64,000 nt of DNA, taken from positions 1 through 64,000 of the forward strand of contig NZ_WMDQ01000012.1 in the NCBI RefSeq assembly GCF_009707955.1, read 5' to 3'. This DNA comes from Flavobacterium sp. LC2016-13 (lineage in GTDB: Bacteria; Bacteroidota; Bacteroidia; Flavobacteriales; Flavobacteriaceae). The notes beneath the pieces are model-generated. The model searched no databases. It saw only the letters and a program-made list of their open reading frames with translations, and was not told where the DNA came from. This document shows, piece after piece, positions 7,624 through 16,775 of this stretch. The first letter of the stretch is position 1. Every line of letters starts with the position of its first letter. The translations under genes and the position numbers were made by a program.

Positions 7624-8901
7624 CTAAAGAATATCTCTAAGTTCGTGTTCGCTGCTTTTTTTAAAAGACTCTAATTTTTCAATATAGTCCGGTTCGGGAA
7701 TAGTTGGTAATTTTTCCGCAATGATTTCTAAGGCTTCTCCATATGTTAATTTTGATAGACCAGTTTGCAAAAGCAGTTCATTAGGCAAACTATCTATAAC
7801 CGTATTTTGAATATGTGTTATTACCTGCAATAAATCATCGCAATATATAGTCGGATTATTGAAACCATTTTTCGAACTGTATCGGTGAGGTAGATATCCC
7901 CCGCCACAAATTTCCTGAACAGGGCAGGCAAGACATTTTTTTGGCAGGTATTTACCAGAATTGTAATAGACATCAATAAGGTCTGATTTACTGATTTCCT
8001 CAATTTCATGGGTATTAACGTTTATATCATTTTTAGTAAATGAATCACCGCATAATTTTAAAACGTCAACAGCTTCCAAACCTCCATTTGTTTCAAGAAC
8101 CAAAACATTATTCTCACTAACCCCTAAGGAATCAATGCCGATTGTCTCGCCGATAATTTCTTTTATTATCATATCAAAAAAACGTATTCTGAATTTTTGC
8201 TCATCTTTATACCATGTGTCAAAAACTTTAATATACCATTGCGCCGGTGTTATTTTATCATTAAATATTGAGGTATGTGTATCATGATTTGCATCGAGTA
8301 ATAAAACATCCACCGCTCTTAATTCCAAGTTTTTAAAATGCTTGTAATATACCTCTGGATCTATACTGAGATTCATAACCGATAAAACGCCAGTGGTAAA
8401 ATTATTATTTTTTAAAGTAGTAAGCCCCTTAATAACATCATCATAAGTACCATTACCTTTCTTATCTATCCTGAACTTATCATTTTCCTGCTTTGGACCA
8501 TCTAAACTAACACCAACGCTTACACCATATTCTTTAAATATAGTACACCATTCATCGTCTAAGAGTATTCCATTTGTTTGTAGAGCAAAACTAACCTGAA
8601 TGTTATTCTCCTTTATTATGTCAAAATGCTTTATGAAATTTATAAAATCAGATTTTTTCATTAGAAGAGGCTCTCCTCCATGTATAATAATTCCAAGCGT
8701 ACCTAATTGCGTTTTTTTCAAATGAGTCAGCATTTTTTTAGCAAAACTTTCAATTGTTTTTTCTTCAATAAATTTAGGTTGTGATTTATACGAAAGATCA
8801 CCCAAATTATACATATAACAGTAAGAGCAATTTATATTGCATCTGCTGGCTACTTTAACAACAATTTTATTTATTCTCATTTTCGTTTTTTTTAAGTACA
8901 T
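7624..8901 (-). CDS. radical SAM/SPASM peptide maturase, FxsB-like (three-residue cyclophane former)
   Basis: This enzyme uses a [4Fe-4S] cluster and S-adenosylmethionine to crosslink a precursor peptide. The cluster motif CNINCSYC (Cys21, Cys25, Cys28) is followed by YMYNLGD. GGEPLL, LQTNG and VSLDGP mark the radical SAM barrel, and LLLDANHDT matches the LLPDxxHD segment typical of FxsB/GrrM/XyeB-type enzymes. The C-terminal SPASM region has CLACPVQEICGGGYLPHRY and NPTIYCDDL, the usual auxiliary-cluster pattern of that group. Known members join an aromatic ring to the beta-carbon of the residue two places on. The precursor gene lies 46 bases upstream and has three such motifs. Translation may start at Met8 (8880) instead. 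Confidence 0.9.
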   Translation of the reverse strand: MYLKKTKMRINKIVVKVASRCNINCSYCYMYNLGDLSYKSQPKFIEEKTIESFAKKMLTHLKKTQLGTLGIIIHGGEPLLMKKSDFINFIKHFDIIKENNIQVSFALQTNGILLDDEWCTIFKEYGVSVGVSLDGPKQENDKFRIDKKGNGTYDDVIKGLTTLKNNNFTTGVLSVMNLSIDPEVYYKHFKNLELRAVDVLLLDANHDTHTSIFNDKITPAQWYIKVFDTWYKDEQKFRIRFFDMIIKEIIGETIGIDSLGVSENNVLVLETNGGLEAVDVLKLCGDSFTKNDINVNTHEIEEISKSDLIDVYYNSGKYLPKKCLACPVQEICGGGYLPHRYSSKNGFNNPTIYCDDLLQVITHIQNTVIDSLPNELLLQTGLSKLTYGEALEIIAEKLPTIPEPDYIEKLESFKKSSEHELRDIL

Positions 8902-8947
8902 TTAAATAAAAGCAAACCGTCTATAAATTAGACGGTTCATTTGTTTA

Positions 8948-9124
8948 TTAGCCTTGTGTCCAGATAATTTCAGCGAAATCAACTTTTGCCCAGGCTGGTG
9001 CGTTACCTCCCGAATGTTCGGCAGAAGTAACATCAAGTGCCGCTTTTTTTAATACCGGATTTTCAATAAGACTAATTGAATTCTCTAATGATTTAACATC
9101 ATTTCTGTTTAATTTAAATTTCAT
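8948..9124 (-). CDS. RiPP precursor peptide with Gly-Gly leader and three aromatic-X-X motifs
   Basis: This 58-residue frame lies between the outer-membrane gene and the radical SAM maturase, on the same strand. The N-terminal part (MKFKLNRNDVKSLENSI onward) is a charged helical leader. Residues 36-40 read EHSGG, a double-glycine processing site suited to the C39 exporter downstream. The predicted 18-residue core contains W45-A-K47, F50-A-E52 and W55-T-Q57, so the aromatic residues recur every five positions. Each triplet fits the aromatic-X-X substrate of three-residue cyclophane synthases. The core has no Cys and its only Thr (56) lies inside the last triplet, so lanthionine chemistry is not expected. 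The gene is too short for usual gene callers. The ring pattern is prediction; the sequence features are direct. Confidence 0.85.
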   Translation of the reverse strand: MKFKLNRNDVKSLENSISLIENPVLKKAALDVTSAEHSGGNAPAWAKVDFAEIIWTQG

Positions 9125-9215
9125 AATATAATTTATTTAATGTTAGTGACTATCTTTTAGAGTCATAAAGTCAGATTTGGACTGGCTTGCAAGCTTTTTT
9201 TTAATAACGTATTTT

Positions 9216-11603
9216 CTATCTTGTTCTTTTCTCTTCTTCTTTGTTGCTAAATTCCCTTCTATCCTCCCTAATTGATTTACCAAATTTATAAACTGCTGAG
9301 AATCTTATTTTTTGAGTATCCTGATAATCAAATTTTCCCTGTTGAATATCATTTATATTGTTACTAAAAACAATTGCACTCGTTTTAAAAAGGTCAGTCA
9401 CATTAATTGCCAATTGAAGTTTTTTATTTAAGAGTTCTTGTTTTATTGCTGCATCAAATTTATAGTAGGAAGTTGTTTTGTAACTATTTGAAACCGAAGC
9501 GGACTGATAGATGAAGTTTAGCTCAGCCTTAAATGTTTTTGAGGAGTTGAGCGTAAAATTATTGTAGCTTGATACATAAACGGACAGTCCTTTAATGACC
9601 GGAAAGGTCTGTTCCAAACTGGAATTGGTTTTTGTGTAAAACATATTAATTCCATTATTACTTTGCCAGCCTTTTATTTTTGAAAAAGAATAGTTCTCGG
9701 AAATACCAAATCTTTTATTGGTAAAAAAATTATAAGGAATAGTATATTGATATGTTTTTAAACTATCTGTAAAAGTAATTTGGTCAATGCCCTGATTTAT
9801 ATAATTAAAAAAAATTGAATGATAAAAATTACCTTTTATACAGGATAATTCGATATTGTTACTAAAATAAGGACTTAAATAGGGGTTTCCCTCTGTATAA
9901 TTAGTTTCCGTTGAATAAATCCGGAAAGGGTTTAAGAGATTATAGGAAGGCCTTTCTATTCTTCTGTTGTAGGTTAAGGAAATTGTAGCCTCATTGTCTG
10001 TTGCATAAGTCAGATAGAATGAAGGAAACAATTCAGTATACGTATTTTTAAGATTACTTTTTATTTCAACTAACGAACTCCTGGTTCTAGTATTTTCTAA
10101 TCTCAGTCCCAGTTGCACATTCCATTTTTTTGATAATTCCTTATTTAGTGAAGCATAAGCCGCCGTGTTGCTTTCTGTATAAGAAAATCGATTGCTTTTT
10201 TGCGGATTCAATACAAATTCATCTGAAGTAATATCATAGAATATTGTTTCATTATTATTATTAATAAAAGATAATTTCCCTCCAAAAGAAAAATTAATCC
10301 ATCTCATAGGTAATGTTACATCAAATTTTGAAGAATAGATTTTTATATCCTGAGACCCATCGTTCACTGCAAAAAACAAACTATTCACTCTTGGAGTGTC
10401 ATCTTCCAGAACAGTAACCGTACTGAAATTATTAGTTATAGAATTATTATACTGAAAATAGTCCAGATCAAATGATATTTTTTTGCCAATTGTATCAAGT
10501 TTAGTACTACCATGAAAGTTTAGTGAATTGGTCTTTCTATCGAGTTCTTTGATTGACGATGTAACAAGCGTTGAATCTAACTGTTCTGAAAATTTATTAA
10601 AAACCCTGGATTGGTTCTTAGATTTTATATCGCTTATATTTGCAACACTATTGTACTCTAAACCTACTGAAGTAGATGAAGTTAATTGATAGTCAAGAGC
10701 AATCCTTCCTGTATAGCTATCTCTTGAGTTTTTGACATTGTAATTTTCTTTCCATGTGTAATTTGGATAAAAAATATCATAACGCTGCAAAGGGGCTGTC
10801 CTTCCAGAACTGAAGTCAAAATTAGAGAGTACGGTCAGTTTATTTTTTTGATAATTTATTCCTCCCCCGATATTTCCTGTACCATACTTCGCCTGCGTGT
10901 ATGCAGTTCTGATATTTCCGTTGAAAAAATTTTTCCTGGCCTTTTTAAGTACTATATTAACAAGTCCGCTATTGCCCTGAGCTTCATATTTCGCTGGCGG
11001 CATTGTAATCACTTCAATTTTCGCAATGTTTTCAGAAGGAATTGACCTGAGTAAATTAGACAAATCATCTCCCGAAAGCTGAATGATCCTCTCGTCAATC
11101 ATTACAGATACTGATGACTTCCCCACAATCGAAATTGAGTTTTCCCCTACGATGAGCGTCGGGGTAGCCCGTACAACATCGAATGCATCCCCACCTGTAC
11201 CCACAATGGAATTCTCCACGTTAAATACCAGCCTATCTATTTTTTTTTCCAGCAATTTTTTATTTTTGTTGATGACTACTTCCTTAAGTTGTTCTTTTCT
11301 GATCACCTTAATGGTTCCAAAATGGAAATTTTCTTCTAAACTGATCTTTTGGCTAAATAACAGCTGCCCCATATGCTTTACCTGAAACAAATAGCTGCCA
11401 TGTTCCACTGCTATACTAAAATTACCATTGATATTAGTCAGCTCGCTTTTTATTGCAATTGAATCGTTGGTTAAAATTACGATCTCCGCAAATTGAACAT
11501 TGCTGTAATTTTGGTCCCTGATTTTGCCGTCAACCAGCACCTGGGAAAATAGAGTCGGACTGTATAGAAGTAGTAAAGCGATTATTATTTTTTTCATTAT
11601 CAA
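9216..11603 (-). CDS. TonB-dependent-receptor-like outer-membrane beta-barrel protein
   Basis: The protein has a signal peptide (KKIIIALLLLYSPTLFSQ), a carboxypeptidase-regulatory-like beta-sandwich domain (about 22-95), a plug-like domain with PPAKYEAQGNSGLVNIVLKK, and a long C-terminal barrel of the outer-membrane beta-barrel family 3 type. At 795 residues it matches that family. Translation probably begins at the second Met (11597). It is the first gene of the minus-strand peptide operon, directly behind a good promoter. It may carry the mature peptide across the outer membrane or act as a receptor or immunity partner. No SusD-like partner is present, so nutrient uptake is less likely. The role is inferred from context only. 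Confidence 0.85.
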   Translation of the reverse strand: MIMKKIIIALLLLYSPTLFSQVLVDGKIRDQNYSNVQFAEIVILTNDSIAIKSELTNINGNFSIAVEHGSYLFQVKHMGQLLFSQKISLEENFHFGTIKVIRKEQLKEVVINKNKKLLEKKIDRLVFNVENSIVGTGGDAFDVVRATPTLIVGENSISIVGKSSVSVMIDERIIQLSGDDLSNLLRSIPSENIAKIEVITMPPAKYEAQGNSGLVNIVLKKARKNFFNGNIRTAYTQAKYGTGNIGGGINYQKNKLTVLSNFDFSSGRTAPLQRYDIFYPNYTWKENYNVKNSRDSYTGRIALDYQLTSSTSVGLEYNSVANISDIKSKNQSRVFNKFSEQLDSTLVTSSIKELDRKTNSLNFHGSTKLDTIGKKISFDLDYFQYNNSITNNFSTVTVLEDDTPRVNSLFFAVNDGSQDIKIYSSKFDVTLPMRWINFSFGGKLSFINNNNETIFYDITSDEFVLNPQKSNRFSYTESNTAAYASLNKELSKKWNVQLGLRLENTRTRSSLVEIKSNLKNTYTELFPSFYLTYATDNEATISLTYNRRIERPSYNLLNPFRIYSTETNYTEGNPYLSPYFSNNIELSCIKGNFYHSIFFNYINQGIDQITFTDSLKTYQYTIPYNFFTNKRFGISENYSFSKIKGWQSNNGINMFYTKTNSSLEQTFPVIKGLSVYVSSYNNFTLNSSKTFKAELNFIYQSASVSNSYKTTSYYKFDAAIKQELLNKKLQLAINVTDLFKTSAIVFSNNINDIQQGKFDYQDTQKIRFSAVYKFGKSIREDRREFSNKEEEKRTR

Positions 11604-11628
11604 TTTATTTAGTCACAATTGTACGGCA

Positions 11629-11659
11629 CAAAAGTAGCCCAGTGCCTTTCATGCGGCAA
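11629..11659 (-). promoter_or_regulatory. promoter of the cyclophane-peptide operon
   Basis: On the minus strand there is a TTG (11659-11657), a 20-base spacer, then TACTTTTG (11636-11629). This matches the Bacteroidota primary sigma consensus TTG-N17-23-TAnnTTTG. Transcription would begin about 20 bases before the barrel-protein start codon. Confidence 0.7.
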
Positions 11660-11825
11660 ACGATGATAGTCTAGATTTATAAAAACGAAGTCTGTTTTTA
11701 TAAGTTTAGATTAAATCGTGCATGGTTTGAGTACTAAATATATTTTTCATCGTTAAGTAATAGTTATTGTCTTGTTTCTTATTTTTGAAAAAAATAGATC
11801 ACAGAAATTTCTTAATTTTACTTCC

Positions 11826-14090
11826 ATGCCAAAATCGGAAATAAACCTCAGTTTCTTCTCCTCATTTGCAGTCAGGACTCCTTGCCTATCAATGGGTTTC
11901 TATCTTAACCTGACAGTGGGACCGGAAATTCAGAGCGAACTTCTAAAGGAACTACTCAATGACCCTCATATCAGCGAATCCATATACCTGGCTTCGCCTG
12001 AATTTTTCAGTGAATTACAAAAATGGCTGTCCATCTCTGAATATCCAGCCGAAAAGGCCCGTAAGATCCAAATTTCGCTATTAAAATATTTAACCCGTAT
12101 GTCGACCAGATGTACGCCATTTGGTCTTTTTTCAGCTTGCGGTACTGGCACATTTGGAAATACGACCAGTATCACCATAAATAAAAACTCTTTTTACCGC
12201 AAAACCCGGTTTGATATGGAGTTTATGGCCGGTTTGGGTACCGCAGTACAAAAAAAGGCACTTCCGGGAAATAAACTTCTTTTTTATCCCAATACAACAT
12301 TATATAAGTTAGGTGATTTTTACCGATTTATAGGATACTCTATGGATTCAGGCAACCGGAAATATTCTCTAGAGGCCGTAAAACAAACTGAATATCTGGA
12401 CCTCATACTGAAAATGTCGGTTTCCGGAATTTCAAAAATGAAACTGGCCAATTATTTATGCTCTGATGAGATAAATAAAACTGAAGCGCTTGAATTTATT
12501 GACGAAATAATTGAGAGCCAAATACTGGTTTCAGAAATGGAACTGACCCTTACAGGTGATGATTTTTTTTTCAAACCAGGTTTACAGGAAAGAATAAAAG
12601 GCAGCTCAGCAGATGCGGGTGTTTTTGACGCTGTAAAATTACTGAGACTCCAACTGCCCGAGATCGACAAGGCCGGAAACATACCGGTCTCCCGCTATCA
12701 GAATATCGCGAAGACCTTACGTGAAAAGCAGTTGCCCTTTACTGAAAAGTATTTATTTCAAACCGATTCATTTCTTAAATCTGACAACTTTCAATTAAAT
12801 CAAAAGTACCCGGCAGAAATTGTACGAACCATTAAATTTCTAAATAAAATTTCTGCCATCAAAACCCCAACACCTCTGCAGAATTTTAAAAAGGCCTTTT
12901 TAAAACGTTATGAAGGACAGGAGGTAGCACTAACCAGAGTGCTGGATTTTGAGACCGGAATCGGTTACGGATCTCCTAATGAGAATTTTGATGTAACCCC
13001 CTTACTGGATAGTATTGGGCTAAAGAAAAAGTCAAATACAGGTCAGGTTACGGAATTAGATGAAGTGCAGAGGGTACTACATCATAAGATTAATAATGTC
13101 CTGTTAAACGATCAGCACAGTATCGAATTATGCGAGGGAGACTTCAACCACATTGATTTTACGCATGATAGCCCATCAGAAACCTTTTCATGCCTGTTCG
13201 AGATTGTGAAAGAAAAAGGAAAAGAATCTATAGTGATTCAGCATACAGGGGGATCAAGCGCAGCTAATTTACTGGCAAGGTTCTCCTATGGCCATTCCGG
13301 TATTGGTAATTTTACAAATGAAATTACAAAGTATGAATCGGATCATCTTGCTGATAAAATTGTGGCCGAAATTATTCACTTACCGGAATCAAGAACCGGA
13401 AATGTGCTTAAAAGACCCAACTTCAGACCTTACGAAATTCCGTACCTTGGGCAATCAGGTGTCGGACTTCATTATCAGATTACCATTGAAGACATTATCT
13501 TAAAAATGACAACCAGACGTTTATGTCTATGGAGCAAAAAACACAACAGGGAAATAATTCCCAGACTGACTAACGCGCATAATTTTTCCCATAATTCATT
13601 ACCTGTTTACCAATTTCTGTGTGATATACAATTTGAAAACAGAAAGTCATCCATAGGCATCAATACTGCAAACATGGAAAAACTTTTTAGCTTTATTCCG
13701 CGGATTACCCTGGGAAATTGCATTGTTTCAAAAGCGAAATGGATCTACAGCTCCGAAAAAAATCCTGATTTTTTTAAGAATATGAGTAAGAACTTTAAGC
13801 TTTATGATCAAAATATCTCTAGTTTTGTTTCCGATTTGTCTTCGGCAGTAAAATTCAGGCCACTGCCCCAGTACGTGATGCTTCTTGATGCCGATAACAC
13901 ATTACTTGTGAATATGCAAAATGTAACTTGTGTTGAGATGCTACTGGCTTCGGTCAAAAACAGGAAAAATTTCATACTCGAAGAATTCTTATTTCCATCG
14001 GAAGAAATGGTAAACACAAAAGACGATTATTTTGCCAACCAATTTATAATGGCCATAAAATGGGATAAAGAAGAACAATGTGATGCATAA
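11826..14090 (+). CDS. lantibiotic dehydratase, LanB N-terminal (glutamylation) half
   Basis: This is the large domain of a class I lanthipeptide dehydratase, which transfers glutamate from glutamyl-tRNA to Ser/Thr of a precursor. Recognisable family segments are SFAVRTPCLSMGFYLNL at the N-terminus, LTRMSTRCTPFGLFSACGTG, LKRYEGQEVALTRVLD, RPNFRPYEIPYLGQSGVGLH and EIIPRLTNAHNFSHNSLPVY. Full LanB proteins carry the elimination domain at the C-terminus. Here it is a separate gene that overlaps by 11 bases, a split I recall for pinensin-type clusters. I chose the ATG at 11826 over 11772 because the first 18 residues of the longer frame lack family resemblance and lie on a TATTTTTG box. The product is 754 residues and cytoplasmic. 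Confidence 0.88.
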   Translation: MPKSEINLSFFSSFAVRTPCLSMGFYLNLTVGPEIQSELLKELLNDPHISESIYLASPEFFSELQKWLSISEYPAEKARKIQISLLKYLTRMSTRCTPFGLFSACGTGTFGNTTSITINKNSFYRKTRFDMEFMAGLGTAVQKKALPGNKLLFYPNTTLYKLGDFYRFIGYSMDSGNRKYSLEAVKQTEYLDLILKMSVSGISKMKLANYLCSDEINKTEALEFIDEIIESQILVSEMELTLTGDDFFFKPGLQERIKGSSADAGVFDAVKLLRLQLPEIDKAGNIPVSRYQNIAKTLREKQLPFTEKYLFQTDSFLKSDNFQLNQKYPAEIVRTIKFLNKISAIKTPTPLQNFKKAFLKRYEGQEVALTRVLDFETGIGYGSPNENFDVTPLLDSIGLKKKSNTGQVTELDEVQRVLHHKINNVLLNDQHSIELCEGDFNHIDFTHDSPSETFSCLFEIVKEKGKESIVIQHTGGSSAANLLARFSYGHSGIGNFTNEITKYESDHLADKIVAEIIHLPESRTGNVLKRPNFRPYEIPYLGQSGVGLHYQITIEDIILKMTTRRLCLWSKKHNREIIPRLTNAHNFSHNSLPVYQFLCDIQFENRKSSIGINTANMEKLFSFIPRITLGNCIVSKAKWIYSSEKNPDFFKNMSKNFKLYDQNISSFVSDLSSAVKFRPLPQYVMLLDADNTLLVNMQNVTCVEMLLASVKNRKNFILEEFLFPSEEMVNTKDDYFANQFIMAIKWDKEEQCDA

Positions 14091-14952
14091 TATAAAGAGG
14101 TTTTTTATTTTTGGTGAAGAATGGCTGTATTATAAAGTATATTGCGGTACGTATTCAGCAGACAGGGCACTAAGGGGTGAGATTAAAATACTTGTTGCAG
14201 AATTATTGGAACGAAAGCTTATTGACCACTGGTTCTTTATACGTTATAATGATCCGGATCCTCATTTGCGATTGCGTTTTCACTTAATTGATACAGCTGT
14301 TTTGCAAAAAGTGATACAAGCGATAAATTTCCATTTCAATACGTTATTGCTCAGTAACACTATTTACGAGGTATCGATCGCTGTTTATCATAGGGAGACA
14401 GAGCGGTACGGGGAAAACACCATTGCAGAAGCCGAACAGTTATTTTACCATAACAGCCAGAGAATACTGGATTTTATTTGTACTGTTTCTCTTGAACATG
14501 ATGAAACAGCCCGCCTTTTTGCTTCCTTACATATGATTGCAGAAGTATTAAACCAGTTCGAGGTGCCACTGACATCTTCTCACGAATTTGTACAAAATAT
14601 GTTTTTAGAACACAAATCGCAATATAATATAGAAAGGACACAAAAACGAAAAATGTCGGATATTTACCTTATGCATAAAAAGGATATCATACTATTACTT
14701 ACTGAGGGAAAGGATCCAATATACCTGGCGGGCCTTCATGAACTTGTAAAGTGTAAGGCCGAGGAAATAAAAACCATTAAAATAATTCTGCAAAAACAGG
14801 AACAGGAGCAAAATGTTGCTATTTTGGAATTAATAGCTTCTTTTATTCATATGAATATTAACAGAATGTTCCGTACCAAACAGAGAGAATATGAATTTTT
14901 ATGTTATGATATTATGAACCGATATTACCAACACGCCATCAATAAGAAATGA
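14080..14952 (+). CDS. LanB C-terminal elimination domain protein (SpaB_C / thiopeptide-type)
   Basis: The 290-residue protein is a stand-alone SpaB_C domain, the part that removes glutamate from glutamylated Ser/Thr to leave dehydroamino acids. Family signatures are EEWLYYKVYCGTYSADR, HWFFIRYNDPDPHLRLRFHL and YHRETERYGENTIAEAEQLF. It overlaps the LanB N-terminal gene by 11 bases and the next gene by four (ATGA), so all three are translationally coupled. Together the two proteins should make one complete dehydratase. The same domain also occurs in thiopeptide enzymes that form rings by cycloaddition, but the short core peptide here makes that unlikely. Confidence 0.88.
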   Translation: MMHNIKRFFIFGEEWLYYKVYCGTYSADRALRGEIKILVAELLERKLIDHWFFIRYNDPDPHLRLRFHLIDTAVLQKVIQAINFHFNTLLLSNTIYEVSIAVYHRETERYGENTIAEAEQLFYHNSQRILDFICTVSLEHDETARLFASLHMIAEVLNQFEVPLTSSHEFVQNMFLEHKSQYNIERTQKRKMSDIYLMHKKDIILLLTEGKDPIYLAGLHELVKCKAEEIKTIKIILQKQEQEQNVAILELIASFIHMNINRMFRTKQREYEFLCYDIMNRYYQHAINKK

Positions 14953-16649
14953 AAAAATATGCCTATATAGCCACACTGCTTTGCTGTGGAATACTTTTTG
15001 CCCAGCCAGACCAAGAAAGACAGCAGACTTTCTATAAATTAAATTTCGATCAGATCACAGAAAAGCTGGACAATCCCTCTACCTCGCCAAAAGATAAAAC
15101 ATTGCTGACCACTATTTATTACAACAAGGCAAGAAAACTTGGTAATATTTACACCCTTGCTGAGGCGATGTATCAGAAGGGCCTGCTTTATACTGGAAAA
15201 CCGACCCAGCTAAAATATGCAGATTCCATCATTTCATTAACCAAAGTACATCCCGATTTTCGTTTTCCCGCAAGAGGTTACATGCTAAAAGCCAATTATT
15301 TTCAAATCAACCTGAATCTTACCCAAGCCTTAAAAAATGTATTGGCTGCTGAAAAATTCTCCAGAAGACAGGGAAACTTTGAGCAAAATTTACTCATCAA
15401 AAGGTATATAGGACTAATCAAGATTGAGTTAGGAAGAGCTGAAGAGGCACTCCCGTTATTTAAGGAAAATTTAAATTATTTTGATAAAAAACCCGGAAAA
15501 GCGCTGGACGTTATTTTTATCAAATGGGTACTTTCCGATATTTACATCCGCCTGAATAAGGTTGATACGGCATTGCTTTATTTGGATACAGAGCTGAAGA
15601 CATTGAGCACGGTCAATCCGTATTATCCTTACTATATTATGTATAAAGGCATATGTCTGAATTTGAAGGGAGATCCTGACCAAAGTAAAAAGTACCTGGA
15701 AAAAGCCATACACATGATCAGGCTGACTGATGATTCTTTGAACCTGGCTGTATGTTACTATTATAAGGGCGAAAATATTTTCAGATATGAGAAAAATATG
15801 GATCAAGCCATGGTCAATTTCGAAAAAGTCGATTCCATATTAGTCAAAACAAAACAGTATTCCTGTGATATACGGGATAATTACATCCGTTTAATTGAAA
15901 TTGCCAAAATAAAAAACAATGATAAAAAACAACTCTATTATTTAAACAGACTCATAGAGATCGATAATTATTTCAAGTCAAACAATATACTGCTGGCAAA
16001 AAATATTAATAAAAGCTACGATACCCCCAATTTGTTAATTGAAAAAGAACACTTAATAAAACAGATCAACAATGAAAAGTATTTTTACGGTATTTTCTCC
16101 TTTTTACTGTTGCTGGTATTAGGGTTTGCCCTGTTTTACTTACAGCGAATAAAAAAAAGAAACCGAATTTTTCAAAAGCGTTTCATTGAATTAATGCAGA
16201 CTACTACTTTGGAAAATTTATCGGATGAAAGTCAAACTGCTGAAATTAAAGAAGAGAATTATGAAAAAGAAAAGGTAATTGATCTGCCTGCTGAGATTAT
16301 ACAGCAAGTACTATCAAGGCTATCCGAGTTCGAGAACGATAAGGGCTACCTGGCTGCCAATTTAAAACAAACCGACCTCGCCCGCCAATTCTCCACCAAC
16401 AGCAGTTACCTATCCAAAATCATTAACTTTTACAAAGGAAAAAATTTCAATCAGTACATTAATGATATGCGTATAAATTACGCCATATATTTATTGAAGA
16501 ACGACAAAAAATTCAGGCGATATACGATAAAAGCGATCTCTGAAGAAGTCGGATTCAGCAATCCCGAATCTTTTGCCAAGGCATTTCATAATATCGCAGG
16601 TCTTCAGCCATCGTATTTTATAAAAAAAATAGAAGAGAATGAAAAGTAG
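14949..16649 (+). CDS. membrane-anchored TPR regulator with AraC-type DNA-binding domain
   Basis: An exported N-terminal region (signal peptide to FAQPDQ) carries about six tetratricopeptide-like helical repeats (about 40-340). A single transmembrane segment near 376-397 (FSFLLLLVLGFALFYL) and a cytoplasmic AraC helix-turn-helix (about 475-562, with TDLARQFSTNSSYLSKIIN and ISEEVGFSNPESFAKAF) follow. This one-component layout is common in flavobacteria and lets a periplasmic signal control transcription directly. It is coupled to the dehydratase genes by a four-base overlap and sits just upstream of the precursor gene, so it probably regulates this cluster. The signal is unknown and could be the mature peptide. 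Confidence 0.88.
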   Translation: MKKYAYIATLLCCGILFAQPDQERQQTFYKLNFDQITEKLDNPSTSPKDKTLLTTIYYNKARKLGNIYTLAEAMYQKGLLYTGKPTQLKYADSIISLTKVHPDFRFPARGYMLKANYFQINLNLTQALKNVLAAEKFSRRQGNFEQNLLIKRYIGLIKIELGRAEEALPLFKENLNYFDKKPGKALDVIFIKWVLSDIYIRLNKVDTALLYLDTELKTLSTVNPYYPYYIMYKGICLNLKGDPDQSKKYLEKAIHMIRLTDDSLNLAVCYYYKGENIFRYEKNMDQAMVNFEKVDSILVKTKQYSCDIRDNYIRLIEIAKIKNNDKKQLYYLNRLIEIDNYFKSNNILLAKNINKSYDTPNLLIEKEHLIKQINNEKYFYGIFSFLLLLVLGFALFYLQRIKKRNRIFQKRFIELMQTTTLENLSDESQTAEIKEENYEKEKVIDLPAEIIQQVLSRLSEFENDKGYLAANLKQTDLARQFSTNSSYLSKIINFYKGKNFNQYINDMRINYAIYLLKNDKKFRRYTIKAISEEVGFSNPESFAKAFHNIAGLQPSYFIKKIEENEK

Positions 16650-16740
16650 CTTTTTTTCATTAAGAACAATTATAAGAATAAACTTGTCTATATTTATAAA
16701 TCTAGAGCGTTAACAATGCTTTAGATTATTAGCGATCCTA

Positions 16741-16748
16741 TACATTTG
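16741..16748 (+). promoter_or_regulatory. candidate -7 box for the lanthipeptide-like precursor gene
   Basis: TACATTTG matches TAnnTTTG and lies 27 bases before the precursor ATG at 16776. No exact TTG lies at the ideal upstream spacing, so the -33 element is weak. That would suit a promoter needing the AraC-domain activator encoded just upstream. Confidence 0.4.
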
Positions 16749-16775
16749 CAACTGTTAATTATAAAATCAGAAAAA

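Noticed and set aside
9125..9215. A second precursor peptide between the barrel protein and the cyclophane precursor
   Set aside because: No open frame of useful length with a leader or aromatic motifs was found there.
11772..11825. Longer start for the LanB N-terminal protein
   Set aside because: The extra 18 residues lack family resemblance and include a TATTTTTG promoter-like box, so the ATG at 11826 is preferred.
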